DNA of 64,000 bases, taken from contig OX638130.1 of the NCBI GenBank assembly GCA_951804985.1, positions 32,682,554-32,746,553 on the forward strand, in the 5' to 3' direction. This DNA is from Dryomyza anilis (Eukaryota; Arthropoda; Insecta; Diptera; Dryomyzidae). Of this stretch, positions 22,701 to 37,101 are shown piece by piece (the stretch's first letter is position 1; every line of letters starts with the position of its first letter). The position numbers and the translations under genes are program-made. The notes under the pieces are model-generated. The model was not told where the DNA came from. It saw only the letters and a list, made by a program, of their open reading frames with translations, and ran no database searches.

Positions 22701-23018
22701 TGTGTAGATTTTTCTTGTGGTTGTGTGTAACAATCTTTAGTTGTATATGTACTATACAACTAAATAGTTTTCAGATTTATAATTCTTATATTTTATTTTT
22801 GGTATTAAAAAATTATATTAATATTCATTCATATAATTTTCCGAATTAATAAAAATAAATATGTTATTTAATTAATTAGCACAACAAAGTAAAATAACTA
22901 CATATTATTGTAAAATTAAAGACATATGTAGTAATTTCTCTACATATTTCTAGACGTATAAATAAAGACAAAATGTCGTTTTTTTTAATACATATGTACT
23001 GAAATTTTATATAGAAAA
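21318..23018. repeat. MITE cluster with (ttta)n run (unit 1)
   Basis: Two related sequences follow each other. The one at 21318 begins 'gactacaccgaaaaatta'; the one at about 21859 begins 'ggtacaccgaaaaaatgact'. Both continue into 'ctacattttg..ttt(t/a)aatacattt' and end near 'ctacatattgca'. A (ttta)n microsatellite lies at about 22660-22700. In unit 3 the whole structure extends to about 37568, where BEL/Pao sequence resumes, so here it is cut short by the array junction. Open frames in this region carry no domain. Confidence 0.6.
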
Positions 23019-23534
23019 GCCAAATATGGGTTCAAGAAAACCATCTGAAATTTTAATGAATATATTGGAGATGGAATTCGTCAGAACCACTTAAATTAAT
23101 AAATTAAAAACTAATACTTATAAATCGAAAGGAATATTCAGAAGCTGCAGAAGTTATAGTGTCTGATTTGTATATGGAAGACATTATGATAGGATCAGAT
23201 TTATTGGAAGATCTTATTGTCGTACAAGTATTTTCTATTTTAAAGAAATAATGGTTTCCACTTAAGAACTGGGGGCCTATTCTAGTTAGATGAGATATAT
23301 AAAATGAGAATGAAAATGAGACAACATTTTTTTTTATATTATTAACAGAGTATGCAAATAGTTTTATCTCATTTTAATTCTCATTTCATATTTCTCATCA
23401 AACGAGAATAGTGCCCCTGGTGTGCGAAACACAAAGACTAATTAAAACATTTTCCAAAAGAGGATTGTGAAATCGAATTGGATTTAAATAAAGACAACTC
23501 AGAGAATGTCAAAACATTGGGAATTTGTTGGATA

Positions 23535-25030
23535 CCTCCCAGTGATTTGATGTGCTTCATGCGACTAAAAAGCTGTTCACACGTATACGTGTTTCCAAAT
23601 AGCGAAACCATCGACAAAGCATGTTAGTAAAATGCAGGATATTTATCCTTGTCCAAATACGTTTTATAAAACTCTTCCAAACCAACTGAATGAAATCTCT
23701 CTTTTAACTCTGTATCTCAACACATTTCACAGTGTTATATTTGCAATATTTCTGGCAATTAATTCACGTCTACCGTGAATGGCATTGCAAATGCACTAAA
23801 AAGCATTGCAAATGCACTAAAATGCTTTTTTTAAAAGCCTGAAATCGAGTTTTAAATTCTACGTTTAATTCCGATATCAAAGGAACGTATTTATCCGCCG
23901 CTTCCTGTTTGATATCTGGCTGCAATGACAATGTAGGGAAGTGAGTAAAGTTTTTTGCACTCAACTGCTGTTCCCAAAGACGAAGTTTCAATTGAAATGT
24001 AGAAATATGTTCATACATTGGTCTTTCCCTTGTAAACGAGTATTAACATCATTTAGGTGGCTAGTTATATCGACCATAAATGCAAAGTCGCAAAGCAACT
24101 CTTTGTCGCCAAATTCTGGGACACTTTTTGACTTGCTTGCAAAGAATGTTTGTATTTCTTGCTGCAAATCAAACACTCTTTTTAAAATTTTGGCACGGGT
24201 CTTACTTCTGCATAAAATGTTACATCATTATAATCTGAGTCCAAAGATTTTAGAAATGCTTGGAACGGACGTGATTCAACCCATTCGACTTAATAAAGTT
24301 CATTATTTTGACAATCACTTGCATAACATGGTCCATTTTAAGCGACTTCGATCATAAATTCTCTTGATGAATAATGCAATGAAAATTTTTCATTGTATTA
24401 TTACCGACATAGGATGCGTCATTTTCAATCAATTTTACTAAACCTCCGTTTTTCCCAAACAATGCTGGAGCACCATCCGTTGTTAAGCCTGATAAATTTT
24501 TTAGTTGTAACAAAAATAGATTCAATGTCGATGTAACTGCCTCTAACAAATTAGTCGTGCCCTTAATTGAAGACAGTGCCACTAATTCTTCAGTCTTTTT
24601 AAAATGAACATCAACACTTCTGATAAAAAGTCCTAGTTTCGCAGTATTTACTATATCTGTGCCAGAGCATAAAATATAAACTCGGATGCTCGACTTTTCA
24701 AATTATCTTCAATATGTATTCCAATGCCATCCACACGCCTTGTAATATTCTGAGGATATAGACCTATTTTTGAGTAATCTTTATTTTTTTCTGCCCTTTG
24801 TACTTATCAAACTTATTCGCATGTTTAGTCTCGTAGTGCCGCTTGATAATATACTCTTTCAAAACAGAAACAGATTCCTGACATATCAAGCACATTGCCT
24901 TTAGTTTGAATTCCATTGAAAAATAGTTTAAAGTCCACCTGTTTTGAAAACTTCTGAATTCTTCTGTTATTTTTCTCTTCGCCATAATATGTAATATAAC
25001 AATGGATAATACTAATTAATAATGACACGA
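23535..25030 (-). mobile_element. hAT transposase remnant (unit 2)
   Basis: Second copy of the SCAND3/GTF2IRD2-like transposase fossil, with the same order and breaks as in unit 1: zinc-binding N-terminus at 24764-24985, TTDGAP segment at 24352-24582, central helices at about 23770-24176, and the truncated C-terminus just above 23535. It lacks a short block near 24020, which shifts the frame, and has two copies of the 21-bp internal repeat. Confidence 0.85.
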
Positions 25031-25456
25031 CGACTCGAAAAACAATTGATTTAAAATCAATATAAGTAAACTCACCAATATTTCAATTTGTATTAATTTT
25101 GTATAACTTTTTACAAAAACTTGCACTTTCACTTCACTATAATACTTCACTATTTTCGCAAAGTAAAACAAATCGCAATTAAACTATTATTAAAAGCTAA
25201 AATTTAAATAACCAATTCATAGCCAACTTGCGTTCCTTTCAAGGATGACTTGTGTTGCGGTATATGGAACAACATAAACATACACTATTAAAAAAGTGAC
25301 GTAATGAAATGAAATACAATTTATTTAACTTTGATTCAAATACTTTTATAATAAAAAACGTAACATTTATTAAAAAAAAACATTTATTAATGTCAAATTA
25401 AATAAAAAGTACTTTATTTTATTACGTACTCATTTAATTTCATAACTTAAAAATAT

Positions 25457-25940
25457 TGTTACGAAAATTCAGTCTACGGAAAACATTTCTAAAAGTTCCT
25501 ATCCCTGGATTGTGTACAAAATAAAAAAACCCTTATGTTTGGTTTAAATTACAACAATTAAATTTAATAATTCACATTAACTAAGTACTTTACTAATTAT
25601 AAATTCTTATAACTGCTGCATGTTCACAATTTAACTTGGCATTGATCCCGTCTCATATGCGACGCCCTTATATAATGCATGCATCAGTTCGATACGTTTC
25701 GACACGGTTTGACATATTTCGAGAACCATCTACTAGTTTCGTGAATACTGCATGATGTTTGCATTTGCATTTATGTTTTTAATGTACTAATCTTCCATCT
25801 CTTTCTCGCAAACTGCCTCAGTGCGCTGAATGATCTTCCGTCTCTTTCTAACACATTCTTTAATGCACTGAATTGTCATGCGTCTCATTTATTCTCGTTG
25901 ATTGCTTGCACTATGGGGCAAATTACCTCTTTTTGTAACA
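25457..25940 (-). repeat. Solo LTR, 484 bp (unit 2)
   Basis: Copy of the unit 1 solo LTR, same ends ('tgttac'/'gtaaca') and length, with a few substitutions. Confidence 0.65.
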
Positions 25941-26578
25941 ATATATTATTATAGAAACATTTTTACAGTATTTAATTGTGTTTTTTTTAAATAACCACAA
26001 AAAAAATCAAATCTACATATTTATTAAGTTGTGATTAAGTTAGAATTTTATTACCTACGTAACAAAATTAAATAAAATGTATGTACTTCAAGTTTAAATA
26101 AAAAGTTATCAATTTAAATGTACTGGTGAAAAACGTGTCGAAAAATATTTAAATTTATTAACTTTTTTTATTTAATTTTATTAGTTTTTCTTTCATTGTA
26201 CGTTTCTCATTTCTTCTGCTAAGTACAATTCGTCGTTTTCGTAAATACTATGACAAACATACGCGAAAACAACAACACAGGACCCAAACTCGATAATGTT
26301 TTCTTAAGAAATCTTTTGCTACAAAAAGAAAACTGTTGTACAAGAAGTTGTGTCTTTTTTTTTTGGTAAACGGTTTGGTCACCAATGCTCTAGGCCTTTT
26401 GAATTCGGTAATAGTTAATTAAATTTATTATGCAAAAGTTATGGAAATAAAAACTTGATTGGGATGAGAATGTACGAAAGGATTTAGGAAACGCGTGCAT
26501 CAAATATAATAATTATTGGATTTTATTAAATAAAATTAAATTTGAAAGGCATATAATTTGTTCCGCTCCAGTTAAAAT

Positions 26579-27741
26579 CAAGGATTGAAACCGTAACCGT
26601 AACCGAACCCGAAACCGATATCCGTTTAAAACCGTTTCATTTTTAAAACCAAAAGCGTAACCGAAATAAACGGTTTCGGTTTTATTCCGGTTTAAAACGG
26701 TATAAAAAGCATAAAAAGAAAACATATTTTATTTTATATAGAAGATCTTTAGTATAAGGCATGTTTAAATGTCATTTAATAAAATTTTGAGTTCCCAAAA
26801 TAAATTTTTTTTGTTGTTCAAAAAATCACATGTTGTTTTTTGAGAAACAGTGTATCCTAATAACAGTCTTTGGTCTAAAATTTGTTTTTTTTTTTCATTA
26901 ATTTGTGTAGCGGTAAATCGAATTAACAATAAACACCAGCAACTCCAAGCACAATGTTTTTGTTAAAAAATGATTAAATTTTGAATTACAGTGTTTTTTT
27001 ATTTATTGTATTAGTAAAATAAAATGGGACAAGTTTTGAAAAGTTCATTTGAATAATTTTTAAATTTCGGACATATATATTAAGGATACTTATAATAAGG
27101 TAACAAAAAAATAGTGGTGATACAAGAAAAATTAGTATCTAATACGGAAAATAAAGTCCAATTTCGAATATTTCAAGTATAAAGGCAGATATTTATTTGC
27201 AAATATTTCGGTTCACTGAATTGTTGAAATTTAATTTCTTTGGTTTTATGGATGGAAATTGTACATAATTCTTCTTCTTTTCATGAAGTTTAAGAACATT
27301 TACCGATGTATTATTCATGCTTTTATTTAATGTTCGCTTCTCGTCTCTCCTCTGCAATTCAGATCATATCCCAGGTGAAGACAAAATGTTTCTTTTCATT
27401 GACTTGTGGTCACGATTGAATTTTTTTCTTGGCGAAATCAATTAAATAATTCATATAACACAAAATTTTCACTAAAATAACAACAAACATTGTAAAATTA
27501 CGTTTCCCACTTTACCCCAATATAACAATTTGATCATAACTTAGCACAATATAAACAATGTTAAATTATTAGAAAGTTATGGAAAAAAAAGAAATTTTAT
27601 ACATAAACCGAAATCAAAATCGAAACCGTAACTTGGAACCGGTATACCGAAACCGTTTCGTAATAAAAACCTAAAACCGAAACCGTAACCGAAACCGAAA
27701 TCGAAACGCGAAATCGTTATTAGTTTAGGTTTCAATCCTTA
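26579..27741. mobile_element. hAT-type element H3 (unit 2)
   Basis: Copy of H2 in unit 2, flanked by 'gttaaaat' (26571-26578) and 'gttagaat' (27742-27749). It keeps the 'gtggtgatacaag' segment near 27115 that is deleted in unit 1. Confidence 0.85.
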
Positions 27742-28430
27742 GTTAGAATTGAGTTGCATCGTTTTAGTGATGCTTCAATTTAGGCATGTGGGACAGTTGT
27801 TTATATCAAATAAAGTAATAATAAAGAAGATAAAGTTAGTTTGGTAGCTTCGAAATCGAGAGTGGCACCTGTTAAAATTTGGACATTACCTATATTAGAA
27901 CTTTGTGCTGAAGTTCTGTTGGTTGAATAGATGAAAAAAGTTATAAAATGTTTAAAAATCTGTGCACAGGATATAACTTAATATTCGGATCAGAAAATTG
28001 TATTAAGTTGGATCAAGTTAGACTCAGGAGTATTACAAATAATTGTATCAAATAGAGTTAATTACATTCAATGTAATAGTAATATAAGTAGCTAGAAATA
28101 TGTCAGTACATAGTCGAACCAAGCGGATATTGTTTCAAGAGGAATTTTTCGAATGAAATAAATAATAACAAATTTAGGTTTGAAGGTCCAGAATTTTTAA
28201 AAACAAATTTTAAAAAGATGAGTGCTATTTGTTCCGAAAATTAAAATTCCGGAAATTAAAAAAAGAAAAGGTGGTTTTACTGGTTGTTCAGTCTGATGAG
28301 ATATTCAGGCAGATTAACCAAAAAAATAAATTTGAAATTTACAGAACTTGGTAGCAAATGTTTTACAAAATTGTTAATATCATTCCGAAGAAGCAGGATA
28401 ATCATGGTTGGATTTTCAAAGAGAATCATT
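27742..28430 (+). mobile_element. BEL/Pao copy B: RNase H and integrase start (unit 2)
   Basis: Second tandem copy of the ELHRFSDAS to KKQDN stretch, with the same stops as unit 1, so these breaks predate the amplification. Confidence 0.8.
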
Positions 28431-29810
28431 GACTACACCGAAAAATTACTGTAGTAAATTATACTACATTTATGTGTTCGTTTTGAAAAAATGCAGTTCT
28501 ACTACATTTTGATCGTTTTTTAATACATTTGTATTAATTTGTCTGGATTTTACTACACAATGTAATAGAAATTCGTTTTCTACATATTGCAGAATATGTA
28601 GTATGTATTTGTTTTCTGAAGTTTTTATTTTTGAAATACATGTACTACATAATACATAAAATGTATTATGCAATTATTTTGTGTATTATAGTTTAATATT
28701 ATATTATAAATTATTTACATATTATTATAACTTCTTCTATAAATTATATTCTATAAATTTACTATAAATTCCCCTGTATACAAAAATATGTATCACTTAA
28801 ATTTAATTGTTTTTATAAAAATTTGATTAAAATTGAATTTATTATATAAAATCTTAAAATTAACAGCCCTATTAAAATTTATCTAAATATGAAAACATAA
28901 TTTACTTTCAAAAACAACTAAGTTCTGTTTATAATTTAAAAACCAAATGTTTAGCGTTACCAATAATAAAAAAATAATGTCTAATTTAATATAATATTCG
29001 AATGGAAGACTTTTTGTTAAAGCGGTACACCGAAAAAATGACTGTAGAAAATTAGTTACATTTTATGTCTTTGTTTTGAAAAATATTATTTCTACTACAT
29101 TTTGTTGGTTTTTAAATACATTTGCCTTTATTTGTCTTATTTTTTACTACACCTGTATTGAAAATTCGTTCTCTACATATTGCACAATCCGTATGGATGT
29201 TTTTTTCTGCTTTCATTTGAATTCGTGTGGGATCACTGACGAACGAATTACGAAAGGTCGTCCCGCGTGCAGGTATAAACGAATTCTTTGGTTTCATATT
29301 GCAGAAACTGGTTTTTTGTTGTTGTTGTTTTTTTTGCACACGACGGATGACTGCAAAAGAGGCATATACATAAACCAAAACTGTCCGTAGCATCTGACCG
29401 AACCGTCTTAATGAGAGATGACTATGGAGCTGCCAACTTAATTTACCGCTGAATATTTTTGGTTTTAAAACATAGTTGTCAACTCTGCAGTGTACAAATA
29501 TAGCACGCAGCTGCAGATGAGTAGTTTGGTGATGTTGCGCGCCATGACGTTAGCATTGAGATGGCAAATTTATGTTGTTTTCAATATTCGCGCATTTTAC
29601 GATCGCCGTCTGTATTCTGTTCAGGCAGTAATAGTTGATATGAAATCTTTATGGTTTTACCATGGTATGGTTTTACCATAGCATATTATTCTTATGTGTT
29701 TTAACCGAAAAGAAACACTTAAGTGCTTGCCATTCTTTTGAGTCATCAGAACTGATACTTAGTGGTGCTTCCATCTTATGATTAGGAAAATATTTGTTTT
29801 ATTCATATTT

Positions 29811-29861
<51 letters not shown>

Positions 29862-30179
29862 TGTGTAGATTTTTCTTGTGGTTGTGGGTAACAATCTTTA
29901 GTTGTATATGTACTATACAACTAAATAGTTTTCAGATTTATAATTCTTATATTTTATTTTTGGTATTAAAAAATTATATTAATATTCATTCATATAATTT
30001 TCCGAATTAATAAAAATAAATATGTTATTTAATTAATTAGCACAACAAAGTAAAATAACTACATATTATTGTAAAATTAAAGACATATGTAGTAATTTCT
30101 CTACATATTTCTAGACGTATAAATAAAGACAAAATGTCGTTTTTTTTAATACATATGTACTGAAATTTTATATAGAAAA
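28431..30179. repeat. MITE cluster with (ttta)n run (unit 2)
   Basis: Copy of the unit 1 cluster. It keeps 'actgtagtaaattatact' near 28448 and a stretch near 28780 that unit 1 has lost. The (ttta)n run at about 29810-29860 is longer than in unit 1. Confidence 0.6.
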
Positions 30180-30679
30180 GCCAAATATGGGTTCAAGAAA
30201 ACCATCTGAAATTTTAATGAATATATTGGAGATGGAATTCATCAGAACCACTTAAATTAATAAATTAAAAACTAATACTTATAAATCGAAAGGAATATTC
30301 AGAAGCTGCAGAAGTTATAGTGTCTGATTTGTATATGGAAGACATTATGACAGGATCAGATTTATTGGAAGATCTTATTGTCGTACAAGTATTTTCTATT
30401 TTTAAGAAATAATGGTTTCCACTTAAGAACTGGGGACCTATTCTAGTTAGATGAGATATATAAAATGAGAATGAAAATGAGACAACATTTTTTTTATATT
30501 ATTAACAGAGTATTGAAATAGTTTTATCTCATTTTAATTCTCATTTCATATTTCTCATCAAACGAGAATAGTGCGAAACACAAAGACTTATTAAAACATT
30601 TTCCAAAAGAGGATTGTGAAATCGAATTGGATTTAAATAAAGACAACTCAGAGAATGTCAAAACATTGGGAATTTGTTG

Positions 30680-32190
30680 GATACCTCCCAGTGATTTGAT
30701 GTGCTTCATGCGACTAAAAAGCTGTTCACACGTATACGTGTTTCCAAATAGCGAAACCATCGACAAAGCATGTTAGTAAAATGCAGGATATTTATCCTTG
30801 TCCAAATACGTTTTATAAAACTCTTCCAAACCAACTGAATGAAATCTCTCTTTTAACTCTGTATCTCAACACATTTCACAGTGTTATATTTGCAATATTT
30901 CTGGCAATTAATTCACGTCTACCGTGAATGGCATTGCAAATGCACTAAAAAGCATTGCAAATGCACTAAAATGATTTTTTTAAAAGCCTGAAATCGAGTT
31001 TCAAATTCTACGTTTAATTCCGATATCAAAGGAACGTATTTATCCGCCGCTTCCTGTTTGATATCTGGCTGCAATGACAATGTAGGGAAGTGAGTAAAGT
31101 TTTTTGCCCTCAACTGCTGTTCCCAAAGACGAAGTTTCAATTGAAATGTAGAAATATGTTCATACATCTTACTAACTAATTGGTCTTTCCCTTGTAAACG
31201 AGTATTAACATCATTTAGGTGGCTAGTTATATCGACCATAAATGCAAAGTCGCAAAGCAACTCTTTGTCGCCAAATTCTGGGACACTTTTTGACTTGCTT
31301 GCAAATAATGTTTGTATTTCTTGCTGCAAATCAAACACTCTTTTTAAAATTTTGGCACGGGTCTTACTTCTGCATAAAATGTTACATCATTATAATCTGA
31401 GTCCAAAGATTTTAGAAATGCTTGGAACGGACGTGATTCAACCCTTTCGACTTAATAAAGTTCATTATTTTGACAATCACTTGCATAACATGGTCCATTT
31501 TAAGCGACTTCGAACATAAATTCTCTTGATGAATAATGCAATGAAAATTTTGCATTGTATTATTACCGACATAGGATGCGTCATTTTCAATCAATTTTAC
31601 TAAACCTCCGTTTTTCCCAAACAATGCTGGAGCACCATCCGTTGTTAAGCCTGATAAATTTTTTAGTTGTAACAAAAATAGATTCAATGTCGATGTAACT
31701 GCCTCTAACAAATTAGTCGTGCCCTTAAGTGAAGACAGTGCCACTAATTCTTCAGTCTTTTTAAAATGAACATCAACACTTCTGATAAAAAGTCCTAGTT
31801 TCGCAGTATTTACTATATCTGTGCCAGAGCATAAAATATAAACTCGGATGCTCGACTTTTCAAATTATCTTCAATATGTATTCCAATGCCATCCACACGC
31901 CTTGTAATATTCTGAGGATATAGACCTATTTTTGAGTAATCTTTATTCTTTTCTGCCCTTTGTACTTATCAAACTTATTCGCATGTTTAGTCTCGTAGTG
32001 CCGCTTGATAATATACTCTTTCAAAACAGAAACAGATTCCTGACATATCAAGCACATTGTCTTTAGTTTGAATTCCATGAAAAAATAGTTTAAAGTCCAC
32101 CTGTTTTGAAAACTTCTGAATTCTTCTGTTATTTTTCTCTTCGCCATAATATGTAATAAAACAATGGATAATACTAATTAATAATGACAC
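30680..32190 (-). mobile_element. hAT transposase remnant (unit 3)
   Basis: Third copy. The central part (30919-31338) and the TTDGAP part (31412-31744) are the longest open versions in the array; the latter extends to HCIIHQENLCSKSLKM. The zinc-binding N-terminus is at 31926-32147. Confidence 0.85.
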
Positions 32191-32601
32191 GACGACTCGA
32201 AAAACAATTGATTTAAAATCAATATAAGTAAACTCACCAATATTTCAATTTGTATTAATTTTGTATAACTTGCACTTTCACTTCACTATAATACGTCTTT
32301 TCGCAAAGTAAAACAAATCGCAATTAAACTATTATTAAAAGCTAAAATTTAAATAACCAATTCATAGCCAACTTGCGTTCCTTTCAAGGATGACTTGTGT
32401 TGCGGTATATGGAACAACATAAACATACACTATTAAAAAAGTGACGTAATGAAATGAAATACAATTTATTTAACTTTGATTCAAATACTTTTATAATAAA
32501 AAACGTAACATTTATTAAAAAAAAACATTTATTAATTTCAAATTAAATAAAAAGTACTTTATTTTATTACGTACTCATTTAATTTCATAACTTAAAAATA
32601 T

Positions 32602-33085
32602 TGTTACGAAAATTCAGTCTACGGAAAACATTTCTACAAGTTCCTATCCCTGGATTGTGTACAAAATAAAAAAACCCTTATGTTTGGTTTAAATTACAAC
32701 AATTAAATTTAATAATTCACATTAACTAAGTACTTTACTAATTATAAATTCTTATAACTGCTGCATGTTCACAATTTAACTTGGCATTGATCCCGTCTCA
32801 TATGCGACGCCCTTATATAATGCATGCATCATTTCGACACGTTTCGACACGGTTTGACATATTTCGAGAACCATCTACTAGTTTCGTGAATACTGCATGA
32901 TGTTTGCATTTGCATTTATGTTTTTAATGTACTAATCTTCCATCTCTTTCTCGCACACTGCCTCAGTGCGCTGAATGATCTTCCGTCTCTTTCTAACACA
33001 TTCTTTAATGCACTGAATTGTCATGCGTCTCATTTATTCTCGTTGATTGCTTGCACTATGGGGCAAATTACCTCTTTTTGTAACA
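32602..33085 (-). repeat. Solo LTR, 484 bp (unit 3)
   Basis: Third copy of the solo LTR, same ends and length. Confidence 0.65.
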
Positions 33086-33756
33086 ATATATTATTATAGA
33101 AACATTTTTACAGTATTTAATTGTGTTTTTTTTAAATAACCACCGTGAGTGACATATGTATTTCGAAAAAAGTAAAAAAAAAAATCAAATCTACATATTT
33201 ATTAAGTTGTGATTAAATTAGAATTTTATTACCTACGTAACAAAATTAAATAAAATGTATGTACTTCAAGTTTAAATAAAAAGTTATCAATTTAAATGTA
33301 CTGGTGAAAAACGTGTCGAAAAATATTTAAATTTATTAACTTTTTTTATTTAATTTTATTAGTTTTTCTTTCATTGTACGTTTCTCATTTCTTCTGCTAA
33401 GTACAATTCGTCGTTTTCGTAAATACTATGACAAACATACGCGAAAACAACAACACAGGACCCAAACTCGATAATGTTTTCTTAAGAAATCTTTTGCTAC
33501 AAAAAGAAAACTGTTGTACAAGAAGTTGTGTCTTTTTTTTTTGGTAAACGGTTTGGTCACCAATGCTCTAGGCCTTTTGAATTCGGTAATAGTTAATTAA
33601 ATTTATTATGCAAAAGTTATGGAAATAAAAACTTGATTGGGATGAGAATGTACGAAAGGATTTAGGAAACGCGTGCATCAAATATAATAATTATTGGATT
33701 TTATTAAATAAAATTAAATTTGAAAGGCATATAATTTGTTCCGCTCCAGTTAAAAT

Positions 33757-35006
33757 CAAGGATTGAAACCGTAACCGTAACCGAACCCGAAACCGATATC
33801 CGTTTAAAACCGTTTCATTTTTAAAACCGAAACCGTAACCAAAACCGTAACCGAAATAAACGGTTTCGGTTTTATTCCGGTTTAAAACGGTATAAAAAGC
33901 ATAAAAAGAAAACATATTTTATTTTATATAGAAGATCTTTAGTATAAGGCATGTTTAAATGTCATTTAATAAAATTTTGAGTTCCCAAAATAAAATTTTT
34001 TTGTTGTTCAAAAAATCACATGTTGTTTTTTGAGAAACAGTGTATCCTAATAACAGTCTTTTTGTTTTTTTTTTCATTAATTTGTGTAGCGGTAAATCGA
34101 ATTAACAATAAACACCAGCAACTCCAAGCACAATGTTTTTGTTAAAAAATGATTAAATTTTGAATTATAGTGTTTTTTTATTTATTGTATTAGTAAAATA
34201 AAGTGGAACAAGTTTTGAAAAGTTCATTTGAATAATTTTTAAATTATTTTAAAGGATCTATTCAATAGAATACCATTTATAAGTCTGAGTTTGATTGATT
34301 TATGAATGATTTTTTCAAAACGCCTAAATTTCGGACATATATATTAAGGATACTTATAATAAGGTAACAAAAAAATAATGGTGATACAAGAAAAAATTAG
34401 TATCTAATACGGAAAATAAAGTCCAATTTCGAATATTTCAAGTATAAAGGCAGATATTTATTTGCAAATATTTCGGTTCACTGAATTGTTGAAATTTAAT
34501 TTCTTTGGTTTTATGGATGGAAATTGTACATAATTCTTCTTCTTTTCATGAAGTTTAAGAACATTTACCGATGTATTATTCATGCTTTTATTTAATGTTC
34601 GCTTCTCGTCTCTCCTCTGCAATTCAGATCATATCCCAGGTGAAGACAAAATGTTACTTTTCATTGACTTGTGGTCACGATTGAATTTTTTTCTTGGCGA
34701 AATCAATTAAATAATTCATATAACACAAAATTTTCACTTAAATAACAACAAACATTGTTAAATTACGTTTCCCACTTTACCCCAATATAACAATTTGATC
34801 ATAACTTAGCACAATATAAACAATGTTAAATTATTTGAAAATTATGGAAAAAAAAGAAATTTTATACAAAAACCGAAATCAAAACCGAAACCGTAACTTG
34901 GAACCGGTATACCGAAACCGTTTCGTAATAAAAACCTAAAACCGAAACCGTAACCGAAACCGAAATCGAAACGCGAAATCGTTATTCGTTTAGGTTTCAA
35001 TCCTTG
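33757..35006. mobile_element. hAT-type element H4 (unit 3)
   Basis: Most complete H copy in the array, flanked by 'gttaaaat' (33749-33756) and 'gttagaat' (35007-35014), with the right end intact as 'ggtttcaatccttg'. It contains 'ggatctattcaatagaatac' near 34254, shared with H1 and H6 but absent from H2 and H3. Confidence 0.85.
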
Positions 35007-35693
35007 GTTAGAATTCAGTTGCATCGTTTTAGTGATGCTTCAATTTAGGCATGTGGGACAGTTGTTTATATCAAATAAAGTAATAATAAAGAAGATAAAG
35101 TTAGTTTGGTAGCTTCGAAATCGAGAGTGGCACCTGTTAAAATTTGGACATTACCTATATTAGAACTTTGTGCTGCAGTTCTGTTGGTTGAATAGATGAA
35201 AAAAGTTATAAAATGTTTAAAAATCTGTGCACAGGATATAACTTAATATTCGGATCCGAAAATTGTATTAAGTTGGATCAAGTTAGACTCAGGAGTATTA
35301 CAAATATTTGTATCAAATAGAGTTAATTACATTCAATGTAATAGTAATTTAAGTAGCTAGAAATATGTCAGTACATAGTCGAACCAAGCGGATATTGTTT
35401 CAAGAGGAATTTTTCGAATGAAATAATTAATAACAAATTTAGGTTTGAAGGTCCAGAATTTTTAAAAACAAATTTTAAAAAGAGGAGTGCTATTTGTTCC
35501 GAAAATTAAAATTCTGTAAATTAAAAAAGAAAAGGTGGTTTTACTGGTTGTTCAGTCTGATGAGATATTCAGGCAATTAACCAAAAAAATAAATTTGAAA
35601 TTTGCAGAACTTGGTAGCAAATGTTTTACAAAATTGTTAATATCATTCCGAAGAAGCAGGATAATCATGGTTGGATTATCAAAGAGAATCATT
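35007..35693 (+). mobile_element. BEL/Pao copy B: RNase H and integrase start (unit 3)
   Basis: Third copy of the RNase H region (FSDAS through KKQDN). It is followed by the MITE cluster and then, only here, by more BEL/Pao integrase sequence at 37566. Confidence 0.8.
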
Positions 35694-37070
35694 GACTACA
35701 CCGAAAAATTACTGTAGTAAATTATACTACATTTATGTGTTCGTTTTGAAAAAATGCAGTTCTACTACATTTTGATCGTTTTTTAATACATTTGTATTAA
35801 TTTGTCTGGATTTTACTACACAATGTAATAGAAATTCGTTTTCTACATATTGCAGAATATGTAGTATGTATTTGTTTTCTGTAGTTTTTATTTTTGAAAT
35901 ACATGTACTACATAATACATAAAATGTATTATGCAATTATTTTGTGTATTATAGTTTAATATTAAATTATAAATTATTTACATATTATTATAACTTCTTC
36001 TATAAATTATATTCTATAAATTTACTATAAATTCCCCTGTATACAAAAATATGTATCACTTAAATTTAATTGTTTTTATAAAAATTTGATTAAAATTGAA
36101 TTTATTATATAAAATCTTAAAATTAACAGCCCTATTAAAATGTATCTAAATATGAAAACATAATTTACTTTCAAAAACAGCTAAGTTTTGTTTATAATTT
36201 TAAAACTAAATGTTTAGCGTTACCAATAATAAAAAAATAATGTCCAATTTAATATAATATTCGAATGGAAGACTTTTTGTTAAAGCTGTACACCGAAAAA
36301 ATGACTGTAGAAAATTAGTTACATTTTATGTCTTTGTTTTGAAAAATATTATTTCTACTACATTTTGTTGGTTTTTAAATACATTTGCCTTTATTTGTCT
36401 TATGTTTTACTACACCTGTATTGAAAATTCGTTCCCTACATATTGCACAATCTGTATGGATGTTTTTTTTCTGCTTTCATTTGAATTCGTGTGGGATCAC
36501 TGACGAACGAATTACGAAAGGTCGTTCCGCGTGCAGGTATAAACGAATTCTTTGGTTTCATATTGCAGAAACTGGTTTTTTGTTGTTGTTGTTTTTTTGC
36601 ACACGACGGATGACTGCAAAAGAGGTATATAAATAAACCAAAACTGTCCGTAGCATCTGACCGAACCGTCTTAATGAGAGATGACTATGGAGCTGCCAAC
36701 TAAATTTACCGCTGAATATTTTTGGTTTTAAAACATAGTTGTCAACTCTGCAGTGTACAAATATAGCACGAAGCTGCAGATGATTAGTTTGCTGATGTTG
36801 CGCGCCATGACGTTAGCATTGTTTTCAATATTCGCGCATTTTACGATCGCCGTCTGTATTCTGTTCAGGCAGTAATAGTTGATATGAAATCTTTATGGTT
36901 TTACCATGGTATGGTTTTACCATCGCATGGTTTTACCATAGCATATTATTCTTATGTGTTTTAACCGAAAATAAACACTTAAGTGCTTGCCATTCTTTTG
37001 AGTCATCAGAACTGATACTTATTGGTGCTTCCATCTTATGATCAGGAAAATATTTGTTTTATTCATAATT

Positions 37071-37101
<31 letters not shown>

